Assembly (NCBI RefSeq): GCF_001902635.1
Contig: NZ_MJAO01000010.1
Location: forward strand, 1 to 64,000
Direction of reading: 5' to 3'
DNA from: Serratia marcescens
GTDB lineage: Bacteria > Pseudomonadota > Gammaproteobacteria > Enterobacterales > Enterobacteriaceae
DNA: 64,000 nucleotides
Part shown: positions 53,073 through 61,221 of the stretch, piece by piece
How positions within the stretch are numbered: position 1 is the stretch's first letter
How the letters are laid out: each line of letters begins with the position of its first letter
The notes under the pieces: generated by a model
Seen by the model: the letters and a program-made list of their open reading frames with translations, nothing else
Told to the model about the DNA's origin: nothing
Database searches by the model: none
Translations under genes and position numbers: made by a program

Positions 53073-53954
53073 TTGAACTCTGAAAATACGACGTTGCTGT
53101 ATACTGAGCGCCAATCGACAGAATATGACGATTATTATCGTGATATTCCCGATTCTGTGGGCGAGATATTTAAAGTGGCAAGAAATATAGTAGAGCATTA
53201 TAAAGGGGTTAATAAATATAAGATAAGCCCGGAAAGGTACAACGACATTGATATCAATCAGCCTGAAGTCATACTGGGCAGATTGTCCAACTCTGGGGTG
53301 ACATCCATTACCAACCCGATCCCCTTTGAACATAAGCTCGTCGGGCATTGTTTGACCATCGCTATCATGGCGCTCGACATGATGAGGTACAAAAACATCC
53401 CTTCACGATTACGCTACGCCTATTGCACTTACTTCAGTCAGGATATTTACCCTGAGCAAATTCTGATTGAATACTGGTGTGAGGACAGAAACGCATGGTT
53501 ATTGGGGGACCCCTCGATGAACCAGGAAGTGCTGGATCACAATGAGATTTCTGTCAGCGTGGACTTTTGCGACGTGGATACCACACTTTCTCAGCCGATC
53601 CACTGGGTTTGGCGTCAGTTAAGGCAAGGACAGCTGGATTTCACTATGTATCGTGGTATCCATGACAAGCAAGAAAAAAGACAGATATTAGAAGAGGTGG
53701 CTCGGATATTTGTGAATGACCTGGCAACCATAAACAATCTCTTATTATCGGTTTATGATTACGTCCTGGCCCCGTATCAGTCTGACCATCTCAGTGAAGA
53801 GCTGTTTCAATATCTGGATGAGATTGCAGATGAAATGATCGCCTCGCCAGGTTGTCTGATTGCTTACGACGAATCCAATCTTATCCGATGCCAGCCGAGA
53901 GTGGTGGTGAGAAAAAGTGTCTTCAGGAAAGAGGAGCAAGTATTTGAGCTCTAA
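53073..53954 (+). CDS. admS: AdmS, transglutaminase-like protein with altered triad
   Basis: A 293-residue paralogue of AdmF. Cys93 (GHCLT) and Asp146 (LLGDPSM) are kept, but the His position is Gln129 (PEQILIEYW against AEHIVLEYW in AdmF). If the chain cannot use another base, it is not a normal acyltransferase. The start is TTG at 53073 with AGGAAA upstream; no better ATG exists. It lies 167 nt after admR. The role in andrimid assembly, possibly the Val-side amide or a structural one, is open. Confidence 0.88.
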   Translation: MNSENTTLLYTERQSTEYDDYYRDIPDSVGEIFKVARNIVEHYKGVNKYKISPERYNDIDINQPEVILGRLSNSGVTSITNPIPFEHKLVGHCLTIAIMALDMMRYKNIPSRLRYAYCTYFSQDIYPEQILIEYWCEDRNAWLLGDPSMNQEVLDHNEISVSVDFCDVDTTLSQPIHWVWRQLRQGQLDFTMYRGIHDKQEKRQILEEVARIFVNDLATINNLLLSVYDYVLAPYQSDHLSEELFQYLDEIADEMIASPGCLIAYDESNLIRCQPRVVVRKSVFRKEEQVFEL

Positions 53955-53984
53955 GCGCACTAGGTACACATCGGGTTATCGCCT

Positions 53985-54007
53985 GGCACCGGCCTCAAAC
54001 CGGTGCC
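53985..54007 (+). terminator. Hairpin after admS
   Basis: An 8-bp stem GGCACCGG / CCGGTGCC with a 7-nt loop lies 30 nt past the admS stop. Only two T follow, so it may be a weak terminator. It suggests that admT has its own promoter in the gap that follows. Confidence 0.6.
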
Positions 54008-54137
54008 TTGCGTAAGCTGCTTTAATGCGCACATCCTTCGCTATCTGCTTCAGCCCCTAACTGCTCATCCATCATTCTGCCCTGATGGTTGTTTAGGGTA
54101 CCGGGGCGTTGTTTGTCAAATAATGCAGGTTAAATGA

Positions 54138-54314
54138 GGTGGTGACCTGTCCTACCGCCACTTTGTCGTCTATGTCTATAACGTGGTGGGCGAACTGCCC
54201 ATTGTGCAGGAAAACTTAACATTTATGATTGTCGCGATCGGTTACTCTGTCGGTTTTTCCGGGTGGGTTGAAATGATCCGTGATAAGCGCGTGGCGGCAC
54301 AATGGGCGAAATAA
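54138..54314 (+). pseudogene. Unidentified membrane-protein tail in the admS-admT gap
   Basis: A 58-codon open stretch with no start codon reads YRHFVVYVYNVVGEL, then a hydrophobic run FMIVAIGYSVGFSGWVEMI and a charged end with a stop. It looks like the C-terminus of a membrane protein left from an earlier gene. I do not recognise the family. The rest of the 536-nt gap (53955-54490) holds the hairpin above and AT-rich DNA that could drive admT. Confidence 0.4.
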
Positions 54315-54490
54315 CGCCACGAGCGTCGTCAAGCAGGGGACCGAGAGGGGTTAGACCACTTTTCTTTCCCATGTTTCTGTCTCTTATGTTTTAATGTGCA
54401 ACATTTCATGGCCTGTAAGCGGTAAAAATAGCATTACTGGCTGCTTATGGTAAAACTAGCATCGACTAGGTTCAGGAAAAAAGGTTATCA

Positions 54491-55405
54491 ATGAGCTGGA
54501 TTGAACGAATTAAAAGCAACATAATTTCCACCCGCAAGGCCAGCATCCCGGAAGGGGTATGGACCAAGTGCAGCAGCTGCGACCAGGTTCTGTACCGTGC
54601 CGAGCTGGAGCGCAACCTGTCGGTTTGCCCGAAGTGCGATCACCACATGCGTATAGCCGCGCGCGATCGCCTGCACAGATTGCTGGACGAAGGAACGCTG
54701 GTGGAATTGGGGAGCGAACTTGAGCCGAAAGACGCGCTGAAGTTTCGCGACGCTAAGAAATACAAAGACCGCCTGGCCTCTGCGCAGAAAGAGAGCGACG
54801 AGAAAGACGCGCTGGTCGTGATGAAAGGCACGCTGTACGGCATGCCTGTGGTCGCGGCGGCATTTGAGTTCTCCTTTATGGCTGGTTCAATGGGTTCTGT
54901 GGTCGGTGCGCGTTTTGTCCGCGCCGTCGAGCAGGCGCTGGAAGATAACTGCCCGCTGGTGTGCTTTGCCGCATCCGGTGGCGCACGCATGCAGGAAGCG
55001 CTGATGTCGCTGATGCAGATGGCGAAAACCTCTGCGGCGCTTGCGAAGATGCAGGAGCGGGGGCTGCCGTACATCTCCGTGTTGACTGACCCGACCTTGG
55101 GTGGCGTGTCCGCAAGCCTTGGGATGCTTGGCGATCTCAACATCGCCGAACCGAAAGCGCTGATCGGCTTTGCCGGGCCTCGCGTTATTGAGCAGACCGT
55201 GCGTGAAAAGTTGCCGCCGGGTTTCCAACGCAGTGAATTCCTGATTGAAAAAGGCGCGATCGACATGATTGTTCGCCGGCCGGAAATGCGCTTCAAGCTT
55301 GCCAGCATCCTGACGAAGCTGATGAATCTCCCGGCGCCGAATCCAGATTCGCCGCGCGAAGACGTGGTGGTACCGCCGGTACCGGCTCAGGAACCTGATG
55401 CCTGA
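54491..55405 (+). CDS. admT: AdmT, andrimid-tolerant acetyl-CoA carboxylase beta subunit
   Basis: A 304-residue AccD homologue. The N-terminal zinc ribbon is Cys27-x2-Cys30...Cys46-x2-Cys49, followed by the carboxyltransferase core ([35 protein letters not shown]). Residue 203 is Leu ([10 protein letters not shown]). E. coli AccD has Met203, and Leu203 is the change reported to give AdmT its andrimid tolerance. It pairs with the host AccA to keep fatty-acid synthesis going while andrimid is made. It is GC-richer than its adm neighbours and close to chromosomal AccD, suggesting descent from accD. Confidence 0.95.
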   Translation: MSWIERIKSNIISTRKASIPEGVWTKCSSCDQVLYRAELERNLSVCPKCDHHMRIAARDRLHRLLDEGTLVELGSELEPKDALKFRDAKKYKDRLASAQKESDEKDALVVMKGTLYGMPVVAAAFEFSFMAGSMGSVVGARFVRAVEQALEDNCPLVCFAASGGARMQEALMSLMQMAKTSAALAKMQERGLPYISVLTDPTLGGVSASLGMLGDLNIAEPKALIGFAGPRVIEQTVREKLPPGFQRSEFLIEKGAIDMIVRRPEMRFKLASILTKLMNLPAPNPDSPREDVVVPPVPAQEPDA

Positions 55406-55411
55406 TAATGC

Positions 55412-55444
55412 AAAGGGCAGGGCCACCAGGCGCTGCCCTTTTTG
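55412..55444 (+). terminator. Strong terminator after admT
   Basis: The stem AAAGGGCAG...GC / GC...CTGCCCTTT has a GGCCACCAGGC-type loop and is followed by a T5 run on the + strand. It lies 7 nt after the admT stop and closes the cluster. Confidence 0.9.
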
Positions 55445-55457
55445 CTTTTCTTAACCG

Positions 55458-55886
55458 TTAACCACCGCGGGCATCATGGAAAAGACGATATTCCTCTCGC
55501 CACGCCGCTTTCTTATCTTGAACATCTCTGCATACAAAAACGAGCGATCTTGGGTTAACGCGCGCGATGTGGCGACACGCATGGGGCGTCATTCGTCTTC
55601 GCCGTGGCGGGCAGCCATGGAATCCATCCTGATGCCGTGTAAGCGCCAGTGAGACCCGTTCTGGCCCGTTAAGCGGGATACTGACACCTCAGCCGAGGCG
55701 TGATGCTTTTCTATTGATACGATATTTGAGATGCCAGAGACGTGAAGCGCCTGGATTTACTAAAAGGTATAGACCGTGGGAGTTGGAAATTTCAAAGGGT
55801 TTTACGGATGGCTTTAAACTGCGGATTTTTGTGTCATTAAGGGGTGTTTTTTGGGGGGCTTTGTCATCGAGCTCGCTGACCTTCAA
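55458..55886 (-). pseudogene. Decayed P4-type tyrosine integrase next to tRNA-Asn
   Basis: On the minus strand, 55886-55689 encodes an integrase arm-binding start: PLNDTKIRSLKPSVKPFEIS, then HGLYLLVNPGASRLWHLKYR. A stop follows after 65 residues. In another frame near 55600-55458 comes MTPHACRH, resembling the C-terminal MTPHGFRH Arg-box of these integrases, so the central catalytic part seems deleted. It reads in the same direction as the tRNA and starts 110 nt from its 3' end, the normal layout for a tRNA-inserted island. It is not functional. Confidence 0.8.
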
Positions 55887-55996
55887 ATTCTTCCGGTGCA
55901 GAGGAAAAACTAAAAATGCACCGGTAAGATTTTTCGCGCTGACTTATTGAATCTAAATCACATAAAAATTCGCAAAGAGGCGTGAAAGCGAGAATT

Positions 55997-56072
55997 TGGC
56001 TCCTCTGACTGGACTCGAACCAGTGACATACGGATTAACAGTCCGCCGTTCTACCGACTGAACTACAGAGGA
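55997..56072 (-). tRNA. tRNA-Asn (GTT), copy 2
   Basis: A 76-nt gene identical to the copy at 14381-14456, with anticodon GTT and encoded CCA. It lies beside mtfA with a serU-type tRNA-Ser nearby, as asnT does in E. coli. There is no terminator 3' of it; instead the integrase remnant begins 110 nt away. This is the probable attachment site of the andrimid island. Confidence 0.98.
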
Positions 56073-56171
56073 ATCGTGTGAACGGGGCGCATGATATCCA
56101 GCTGCCCCAGGTGTGTCAACGCTAAATTTCCCCAGGCGGTTCGACTGCTCGGTATCTGAGCAATGCACCCG

Positions 56172-56972
56172 TCATCCAAGCAATGGCGCGTCGGTTTCGG
56201 CCTGGCTGCGCAACAGGCGCGCCAGCGGATCCTGGCGGTAGAAGCGGCAAAAGTGCTGATACAGCGCGGGGAAGCGTCCGGCCAGCAGCTCGGGGGCGCT
56301 GAAAAAATACTCCGACAGCACGGCAAAGCACTCGGCCGCATCGGTGGCGGCGTAGGCGTCCATGCTGGCGGCCTCTTCGCCGACCAGGTCGATCTCGTCC
56401 TGCAGGCTTTCCATCGCGGCGTGCAGGTCATGTTCCCAGGCGGCCACCTCGCGCAGCGGGATCGGCGGCACGCCGGTGGCAACGCCGCCGTTGCGCATAT
56501 CCAGCTTGTGCACCGCTTCGTGGATCACCAGATTGAAACCGGAGAGATCGAACGAGTCCTGCACGTCTTGCCAGTTGAGCACGATCGGCCCCTGTTCCCA
56601 GCTCTGGCCGGACTGCACCACCGGCCCCGAATGCACCAGGCCGATCTCGTCTTGCCATTCGTCTTCCACCACAAACGGGGTGGGGTAGAGCAGGATTTCA
56701 TTGAAGCCGTCGAGGCACTCCGCGCCGAGCTCCAGCACCGGCAAGGCGAACAGCAGGGCGATGCGCGCCTGCATTTGCGAGGTGAGCTGCAGCCCCTGCA
56801 GCGGCACGATGCGCTTTTGCTGCAAAATCTGCCCGGCGACGGCCACCAGCCGCTGTTGCTCCTGCGCATTCAGCGGCGACAGCAGCGGGATCGCCAATGC
56901 GTCCTGCCACTGGGCCTGGACGTCTGCCTGGGGTTGAGAAGGTTGAGTCGCTTTCCACGGCCATTTAATCAT
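56172..56972 (-). CDS. mtfA: MtfA, zinc metallopeptidase controlling Mlc
   Basis: A 266-residue MtfA-family protein. The zinc-binding HExxH is visible as [16 protein letters not shown], and downstream Glu residues supply the third ligand ([12 protein letters not shown]). In E. coli MtfA binds the glucose repressor Mlc and so affects ptsG expression. The gene is next to tRNA-Asn as in E. coli, marking intact core genome at the right edge of the island. Confidence 0.93.
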   Translation of the reverse strand: MIKWPWKATQPSQPQADVQAQWQDALAIPLLSPLNAQEQQRLVAVAGQILQQKRIVPLQGLQLTSQMQARIALLFALPVLELGAECLDGFNEILLYPTPFVVEDEWQDEIGLVHSGPVVQSGQSWEQGPIVLNWQDVQDSFDLSGFNLVIHEAVHKLDMRNGGVATGVPPIPLREVAAWEHDLHAAMESLQDEIDLVGEEAASMDAYAATDAAECFAVLSEYFFSAPELLAGRFPALYQHFCRFYRQDPLARLLRSQAETDAPLLG

Positions 56973-57064
56973 CAGGTTGCTCGTAAACTCATCACTTGAA
57001 CGTTCAACTGCATGCTAGTGCTGTAAAAATGCCGCAAAAGCGGGCATGATAGCAAGCGTTGTTA

Positions 57065-57154
57065 GGAGAGATGCCGGAGCGGCTGAACGGACCAGTCTCG
57101 AAAACTGGAGTAGGGGCAACTCTACCGGGGGTTCAAATCCCCCTCTCTCCGCCA
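57065..57154 (+). tRNA. serU: tRNA-Ser (CGA)
   Basis: A 90-nt class II tRNA with a long variable arm (GGAGTAGGGGCAACTCTACC), anticodon CGA in CTCGAAA, T-arm GGGGGTTCAAATCCCCC and encoded CCA end. Its acceptor GGAGAGA pairs with TCTCTCC. It is of the serU type by anticodon and neighbours. Confidence 0.97.
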
Positions 57155-57434
57155 CTATTCAATCACTTACGAATAAATCTTTCAACGATCCCCATCACAG
57201 TAAAGCCACCGTTCTTATCGGCTGCCGTCCCTTATTTTCCTGGCCTGACCCTTTGCCGCTGCTGCCGCTATCAAACCGTCATTTCGTCTTGATGTTCCTC
57301 ATGTTGTGATCGCCACCCCGGCTTGCGCCATTTTCCCGGTTTTGCTCATCCTGCCGCGCGATGCGGTGTTGTGTTGTTGGCCGCGGGTAAGGTAATTTGC
57401 TGATGGCAATGATGACTGACGCGGGGCAACGGAC

Positions 57435-58115
57435 ATGAACGAAAAAATCGACTATCACATCGAGAAATACCATTTCGTGCCGCTGGATGAGGCCCCGCGG
57501 CTGGCGCACCAGTGGAGCGAGGTGCTGAATGAGTGCCGCCAGACGCAGGCCGGGGCGGAAGAGCGCCTGCGCATTGCGTTGCTCAACGTGGACTATGTGA
57601 CCAGCTTTGAGTTGCCTTTCCGCTTATTGCTGGTGCGGGCGCCGCAGCTGATCGCCGGCATGCGCGATGAACTGCAGATCAGCCAAAAGAGTGTGGTGTT
57701 CAACGGTAAGCGTTTCGGCTGTGTTTATAGCCTGAAAAGCGATTTGAGCGGCGTGCCGGAGGCCTTTCAGTACAGCCTGTCGACCCGCATTCATCGCCAG
57801 GCCTCATCGGGAACCGACGCGCTGCCTTACCGCGAAATCGCCAAAACGCTCAAGGCGCCGCGCGAGCGGCTTAAGCTGGCGTTGGAGCAAGGGTTGCGGG
57901 TCACGGCGCTGGACGGATTGTTCTGGTTCGGCATACAGCGCATCGCCGCCGAGGTGCGCAGGCTCAGAAAGGCCGGCATGGCGATCGTGACGGCGGAAAC
58001 GGAGATCTTCGACACCCTGACCGGCACGACGCGCAAGGTACCGGTGTACCGGCTGGCCGATCGTGAGTTGCTGATTCAGAAGAGAGGAGGTTCGAATCAG
58101 GAACCTCCTTATTGA
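57435..58115 (+). CDS. Hypothetical 226-residue protein with possible winged-helix end
   Basis: I do not recognise the family. The N-terminal part is acidic and helical (LDEAPRLAHQWSEVLNECRQTQ). The C-terminal part (about residues 150-215) has a helix-turn-helix-like stretch, GLFWFGIQRIAAEVRRLRKAGMAIV followed by a beta wing (TGTTRKVPVYRL). This resembles winged-helix DNA-binding ends. The codon use is ordinary for this genome. It stands alone downstream of tRNA-Ser and converges on the doxX gene. Confidence 0.7.
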   Translation: MNEKIDYHIEKYHFVPLDEAPRLAHQWSEVLNECRQTQAGAEERLRIALLNVDYVTSFELPFRLLLVRAPQLIAGMRDELQISQKSVVFNGKRFGCVYSLKSDLSGVPEAFQYSLSTRIHRQASSGTDALPYREIAKTLKAPRERLKLALEQGLRVTALDGLFWFGIQRIAAEVRRLRKAGMAIVTAETEIFDTLTGTTRKVPVYRLADRELLIQKRGGSNQEPPY

Positions 58116-58124
58116 TAGTACTGC

Positions 58125-58559
58125 TTACCGATAAGCCTCATCCCGCACGATCGCGTATCTGCCGCTGCCCAGCAGCAGGATGACGAGCCCCCCTATAAAG
58201 AACACCAGCTCGTTTTCAATCCCCCAGGCGCCGACATCGGTGACGGTAAACACCTTGCCGGTGCCGACCATCAAGAATGCCACCACCAATGTAAAGGCGT
58301 AAACCAGCGCGGCGGGGCGGGTGAACAGCCCTAAAATAATCAGTATCGGTGCCAGGATCTCGCCCACATACACGCCATAGGCGATGAAGGCGGGCAGCCC
58401 TTGCTCCTGCAGCGCGCCGGCGATCCAGCCGACGCCATGCTGAATTTTCGCCACGCCGTGAAACAGCATCAGCCCGCCGAAGGTCAGCCTGAGCGCCAAT
58501 TTGCCTGCGTCCGGGTGGTCAAAAAGGCGAGTGAATGCCGCATTCAGTGACTTAACCAT
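58125..58559 (-). CDS. DoxX-family membrane protein
   Basis: A 144-residue protein with four hydrophobic segments. The DoxX/DoxD hallmarks are LALRLTFGGLMLFHGVAKIQHG at the start and YGVYVGEILAPILIILGLFTRPAA in the middle. Family members are linked to oxidative stress and thiol or quinone redox; the exact role here is unknown. The ATG at 58559 has AGGAAAGG upstream. Confidence 0.88.
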   Translation of the reverse strand: MVKSLNAAFTRLFDHPDAGKLALRLTFGGLMLFHGVAKIQHGVGWIAGALQEQGLPAFIAYGVYVGEILAPILIILGLFTRPAALVYAFTLVVAFLMVGTGKVFTVTDVGAWGIENELVFFIGGLVILLLGSGRYAIVRDEAYR

Positions 58560-58776
58560 GGCCTTTCCTCCTGAATAGGAATGATTTTCAATCAATATAT
58601 CAGTCGGGTGGATGCGGAATATGTTCTGGATCAGTAAAAAGGCGGGCTTTGCGCGGAATTGTCGGGCGAAGGTTGGCGAGATATCTTCCCGGCAACGCAG
58701 GCTGTCCCCGCGACCAAAATCGCGGTAAAATGCAGCAGTTGACCTTATCGCACGCTATCAGGCCGTCGTACTCGCT

Positions 58777-58977
58777 ATGAAAATGCGCAAACCGCGCCGT
58801 CCGCCTGGGCGGTGGATCTATTACATCCTGCATGAAGACATGCTGTGGCCCTGCCCGGTCAAATGGGAGTGGGAGAGCGGTTATAACGCCTGGTTGCCGT
58901 TTTACTATTCTCCCACGCTGGAGTTCATCGCCGGCAATCCCGCCCGCGCCACCAAGGTCAGCAACGGCCGGCGTTAA
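58777..58977 (+). CDS. Hypothetical 66-residue protein
   Basis: A small, basic and aromatic-rich protein (GRWIYYILHEDMLWPCPV, YNAWLPFYYSPTLEF) with no membrane helix or recognised family. The start at 58777 is an ATG 3 nt after an in-frame possibility. It sits between divergent doxX and the lipoprotein gene. It may be real, given conserved-looking composition and a clean open frame. Confidence 0.5.
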   Translation: MKMRKPRRPPGRWIYYILHEDMLWPCPVKWEWESGYNAWLPFYYSPTLEFIAGNPARATKVSNGRR

Positions 58978-59063
58978 GCGGGCATCGCGTGCTGCCCGCC
59001 TTGCCGCGTGACATTCGCTCACCTAAGATCATTTCATCACCCACAGGTATTCCGGGAGCTCCC

Positions 59064-59462
59064 ATGTTTACTCTGTTTCGCACTTCTCTTTGCGGCGCGG
59101 TGGCGTTGCTGTTGCTTGCGGGTTGTCAGCAGACGGCGCATAAGCCGCCGCCGCCGTTGCAGGCGCAGTTGGATCACATCGCTTCGATGCTGGCCGGCGG
59201 GCACTTCCTGCGCGTGGACTGCGGGCGCAGCGATGTGCCGGACGACGTGAAGCTGCAACGCACCGCGATGCGCGCGGCGCAGCACCGCGGTTGGGACACC
59301 CATGCGGCGGGATATCGGCAACTGCCGGCGCTCACCCAGGCGCGTTACCTGACACTGCAACAGGATAATCAGCTGCTGACGGACAAATGCGCTGCGCTCA
59401 GCCGCAGCACTGCGCGCTTTATCGCGGCGGCCCAGGCCGATCAGGAAGACTACATGGAGTAG
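59064..59462 (+). CDS. Lipoprotein resembling the PulS/OutS type II secretion pilotin
   Basis: A 132-residue protein with a lipoprotein signal (residues 1-20; lipobox LLAGC). The mature part HIASMLAGGHFLRVDCGRSDVPDD, followed by helical repeats and a late Cys, resembles the PulS/OutS family that guides secretin to the outer membrane. No secretion genes are near, so it may be a stand-alone relative. GGGAGCTCCC lies before the ATG at 59064. Confidence 0.6.
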   Translation: MFTLFRTSLCGAVALLLLAGCQQTAHKPPPPLQAQLDHIASMLAGGHFLRVDCGRSDVPDDVKLQRTAMRAAQHRGWDTHAAGYRQLPALTQARYLTLQQDNQLLTDKCAALSRSTARFIAAAQADQEDYME

Positions 59463-59576
59463 CGCTGCGATAAGCCCTTCGGGCGCTCGTCGCGGGCGCC
59501 CAAAAATTCTTTGCAGGATAACGGTTTATCGATCATCATTTGAAATGATGTTTCACTTTTATCCCGCGAGCCCATC

Positions 59577-61010
59577 TTGAACCTGTATGCCGCACTGCGT
59601 CAGCGCGTGGAAAATACGCCCTGGCACGCCAAACGTAAAAGTTACCGCGTGCTGTTCTGGCGCGAGATCACGCCGCTGGCGGTGCCGATCTTTCTGGAGA
59701 ACGCCTGCGTTCTGTTGATGGGGGTGCTGAGCACCTTTCTGGTGAGCTGGCTGGGCAAAGAGGCGATGGCCGGGGTAGGGCTGGCGGACAGCTTCAACAT
59801 GGTGATCATCGCCTTTTTCGCCGCGGTGGATCTCGGTACCACCGTGGTGGTGGCCTTCAGCCTCGGCAAGCGGGATCGGCGGCGGGCGCGTGCGGCGGCG
59901 CGCCAGTCTCTGGTGTTAATGACCGGCGTGGCGCTGCTGTTGGCGGCGGGCATTCATCTGGCGGGCGAGCAAATCATCGATGTGATCGCCGGTGCGGCCT
60001 CGCCGGAGGTGAAAGCGCTGGCGCTCTCCTACCTGCAGACCACGGTGTGGAGTTACCCGGCGGCGGCGATTGCGCTGATCGGCAGCGGCGCGCTGCGCGG
60101 CGCGGGCAACACCAAGATCCCGCTGCTGATCAACGGCGGCATGAATATTCTCAATATCATCATCAGCAGCATCCTGATTTACGGCATGCTGGGTTGGCAC
60201 GGCCTGGGCTTCATCGGCGCCGGGCTAGGGCTGACGATTTCCCGCTATATCGGCGCCATCGCCATTCTCTATGTGTTGGCGATCGGTTTTAACCCGGCGC
60301 TGCACATCACGCTGAAAAGCTATTTCACCCCGTTGAAAATGAACATCCTATGGGAAGTGCTGGGTATCGGTATCCCCGCCAGCGTCGAATCGGTGCTGTT
60401 CAACGGCGGCAAGCTGTTGACGCAGATGTTCGTCGCCGGCATGGGCACCAACGTGATCGCCGGTAACTTCATCGCGTTCTCCATCGCTTCGTTGATCAAC
60501 TTGCCGGGCAATGCGTTGGGATCGGCTTCGACCATCATCGTCGGCCGGCGGCTGGGCAAAGGGGAGATCGGTCAGGCGGAGCGGCAGCTGCGTCATATTT
60601 TCTGGCTGTCGACCATCGGACTGACCGCCATCGCCTGGGGCACGGCGCCGTTGGCCGGGGTGTTCGCCGCGTTTTATACCTCGCAGGATGACGTCAAAAC
60701 GGTGGTGAAAACCCTGATTTGGCTCAACGCCGCCTTTATGCCGATCTGGGCCGCCTCCTGGGTGCTGCCCGCCGGGCTGAAAGGCGCCCGCGACGCCCGC
60801 TTCGCCATGTGGGTGACGATGCTCGGCATGTGGGGCTGCCGCGTAGTGGCCGGCTATGTGCTCGGCATCGAGCTGGGCATGGGCGTGGTGGGCGTCTGGC
60901 TGGGGATGTTCCTCGATTGGGCGGTGCGCGGCGCCCTGTTCTACTGGCGGATGATCAGCGGGCGCTGGCTGTGGAAATATCCGCGGGCCCGGCGAGCGGA
61001 TGCCGGATAG
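59577..61010 (+). CDS. yeeO: MATE-family transporter, YeeO-like
   Basis: A 477-residue protein with about 12 membrane segments. The N-terminal block WHAKRKSYRVLFWREITPLAVPIF and following residues closely resemble E. coli YeeO, a MATE exporter reported for flavins and dipeptides, which also lies near tRNA-Asn genes. The start is TTG at 59577; no in-frame ATG is near. It is distinct from ClbM. Confidence 0.85.
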   Translation: MNLYAALRQRVENTPWHAKRKSYRVLFWREITPLAVPIFLENACVLLMGVLSTFLVSWLGKEAMAGVGLADSFNMVIIAFFAAVDLGTTVVVAFSLGKRDRRRARAAARQSLVLMTGVALLLAAGIHLAGEQIIDVIAGAASPEVKALALSYLQTTVWSYPAAAIALIGSGALRGAGNTKIPLLINGGMNILNIIISSILIYGMLGWHGLGFIGAGLGLTISRYIGAIAILYVLAIGFNPALHITLKSYFTPLKMNILWEVLGIGIPASVESVLFNGGKLLTQMFVAGMGTNVIAGNFIAFSIASLINLPGNALGSASTIIVGRRLGKGEIGQAERQLRHIFWLSTIGLTAIAWGTAPLAGVFAAFYTSQDDVKTVVKTLIWLNAAFMPIWAASWVLPAGLKGARDARFAMWVTMLGMWGCRVVAGYVLGIELGMGVVGVWLGMFLDWAVRGALFYWRMISGRWLWKYPRARRADAG

Positions 61011-61041
61011 CGCTGCGCTGACGGGCGTCATCAGAACGGCG

Positions 61042-61221
61042 TCAATACAATAGCGTCATCGCACTGAAAAACAGCAGCGTCAACACGATGATGATGGCAT
61101 TTTGTGTGGCTTTGCGCACCAGCCTGCCGGCGCTCAGGCGGCTATCGACGGCGTAAAGCAGCGGCACCATCAGCAGCACGTAAGCGAACATCAACAGGGC
61201 GGTAAAAGGCTGCACATTCAT
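61042..61221 (-). CDS. Small two-helix membrane protein (59 aa)
   Basis: A 59-residue protein with two hydrophobic segments (FTALLMFAYVLLMVPLLYAV and AIIIVLTLLFFSAMTLLY) joined by a basic loop (RLSAGRLVRKATQ). Its ATG overlaps the stop of the ORF before it (ATGA), which supports a real, coupled gene. The family is unknown. It may be iron-controlled with its partner. Confidence 0.65.
   Translation of the reverse strand: MNVQPFTALLMFAYVLLMVPLLYAVDSRLSAGRLVRKATQNAIIIVLTLLFFSAMTLLY

Noticed and set aside
55714..55950. Plus-strand 78-codon frame by the integrase remnant
   Set aside because: Antisense to the integrase start, which has a clear family match in the other strand.
58570..58605. Fur-like stretch upstream of the doxX gene
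   Set aside because: AATGATTTTCAATC shares too few positions with the Fur consensus to claim a site. The one at 61503 is much better.
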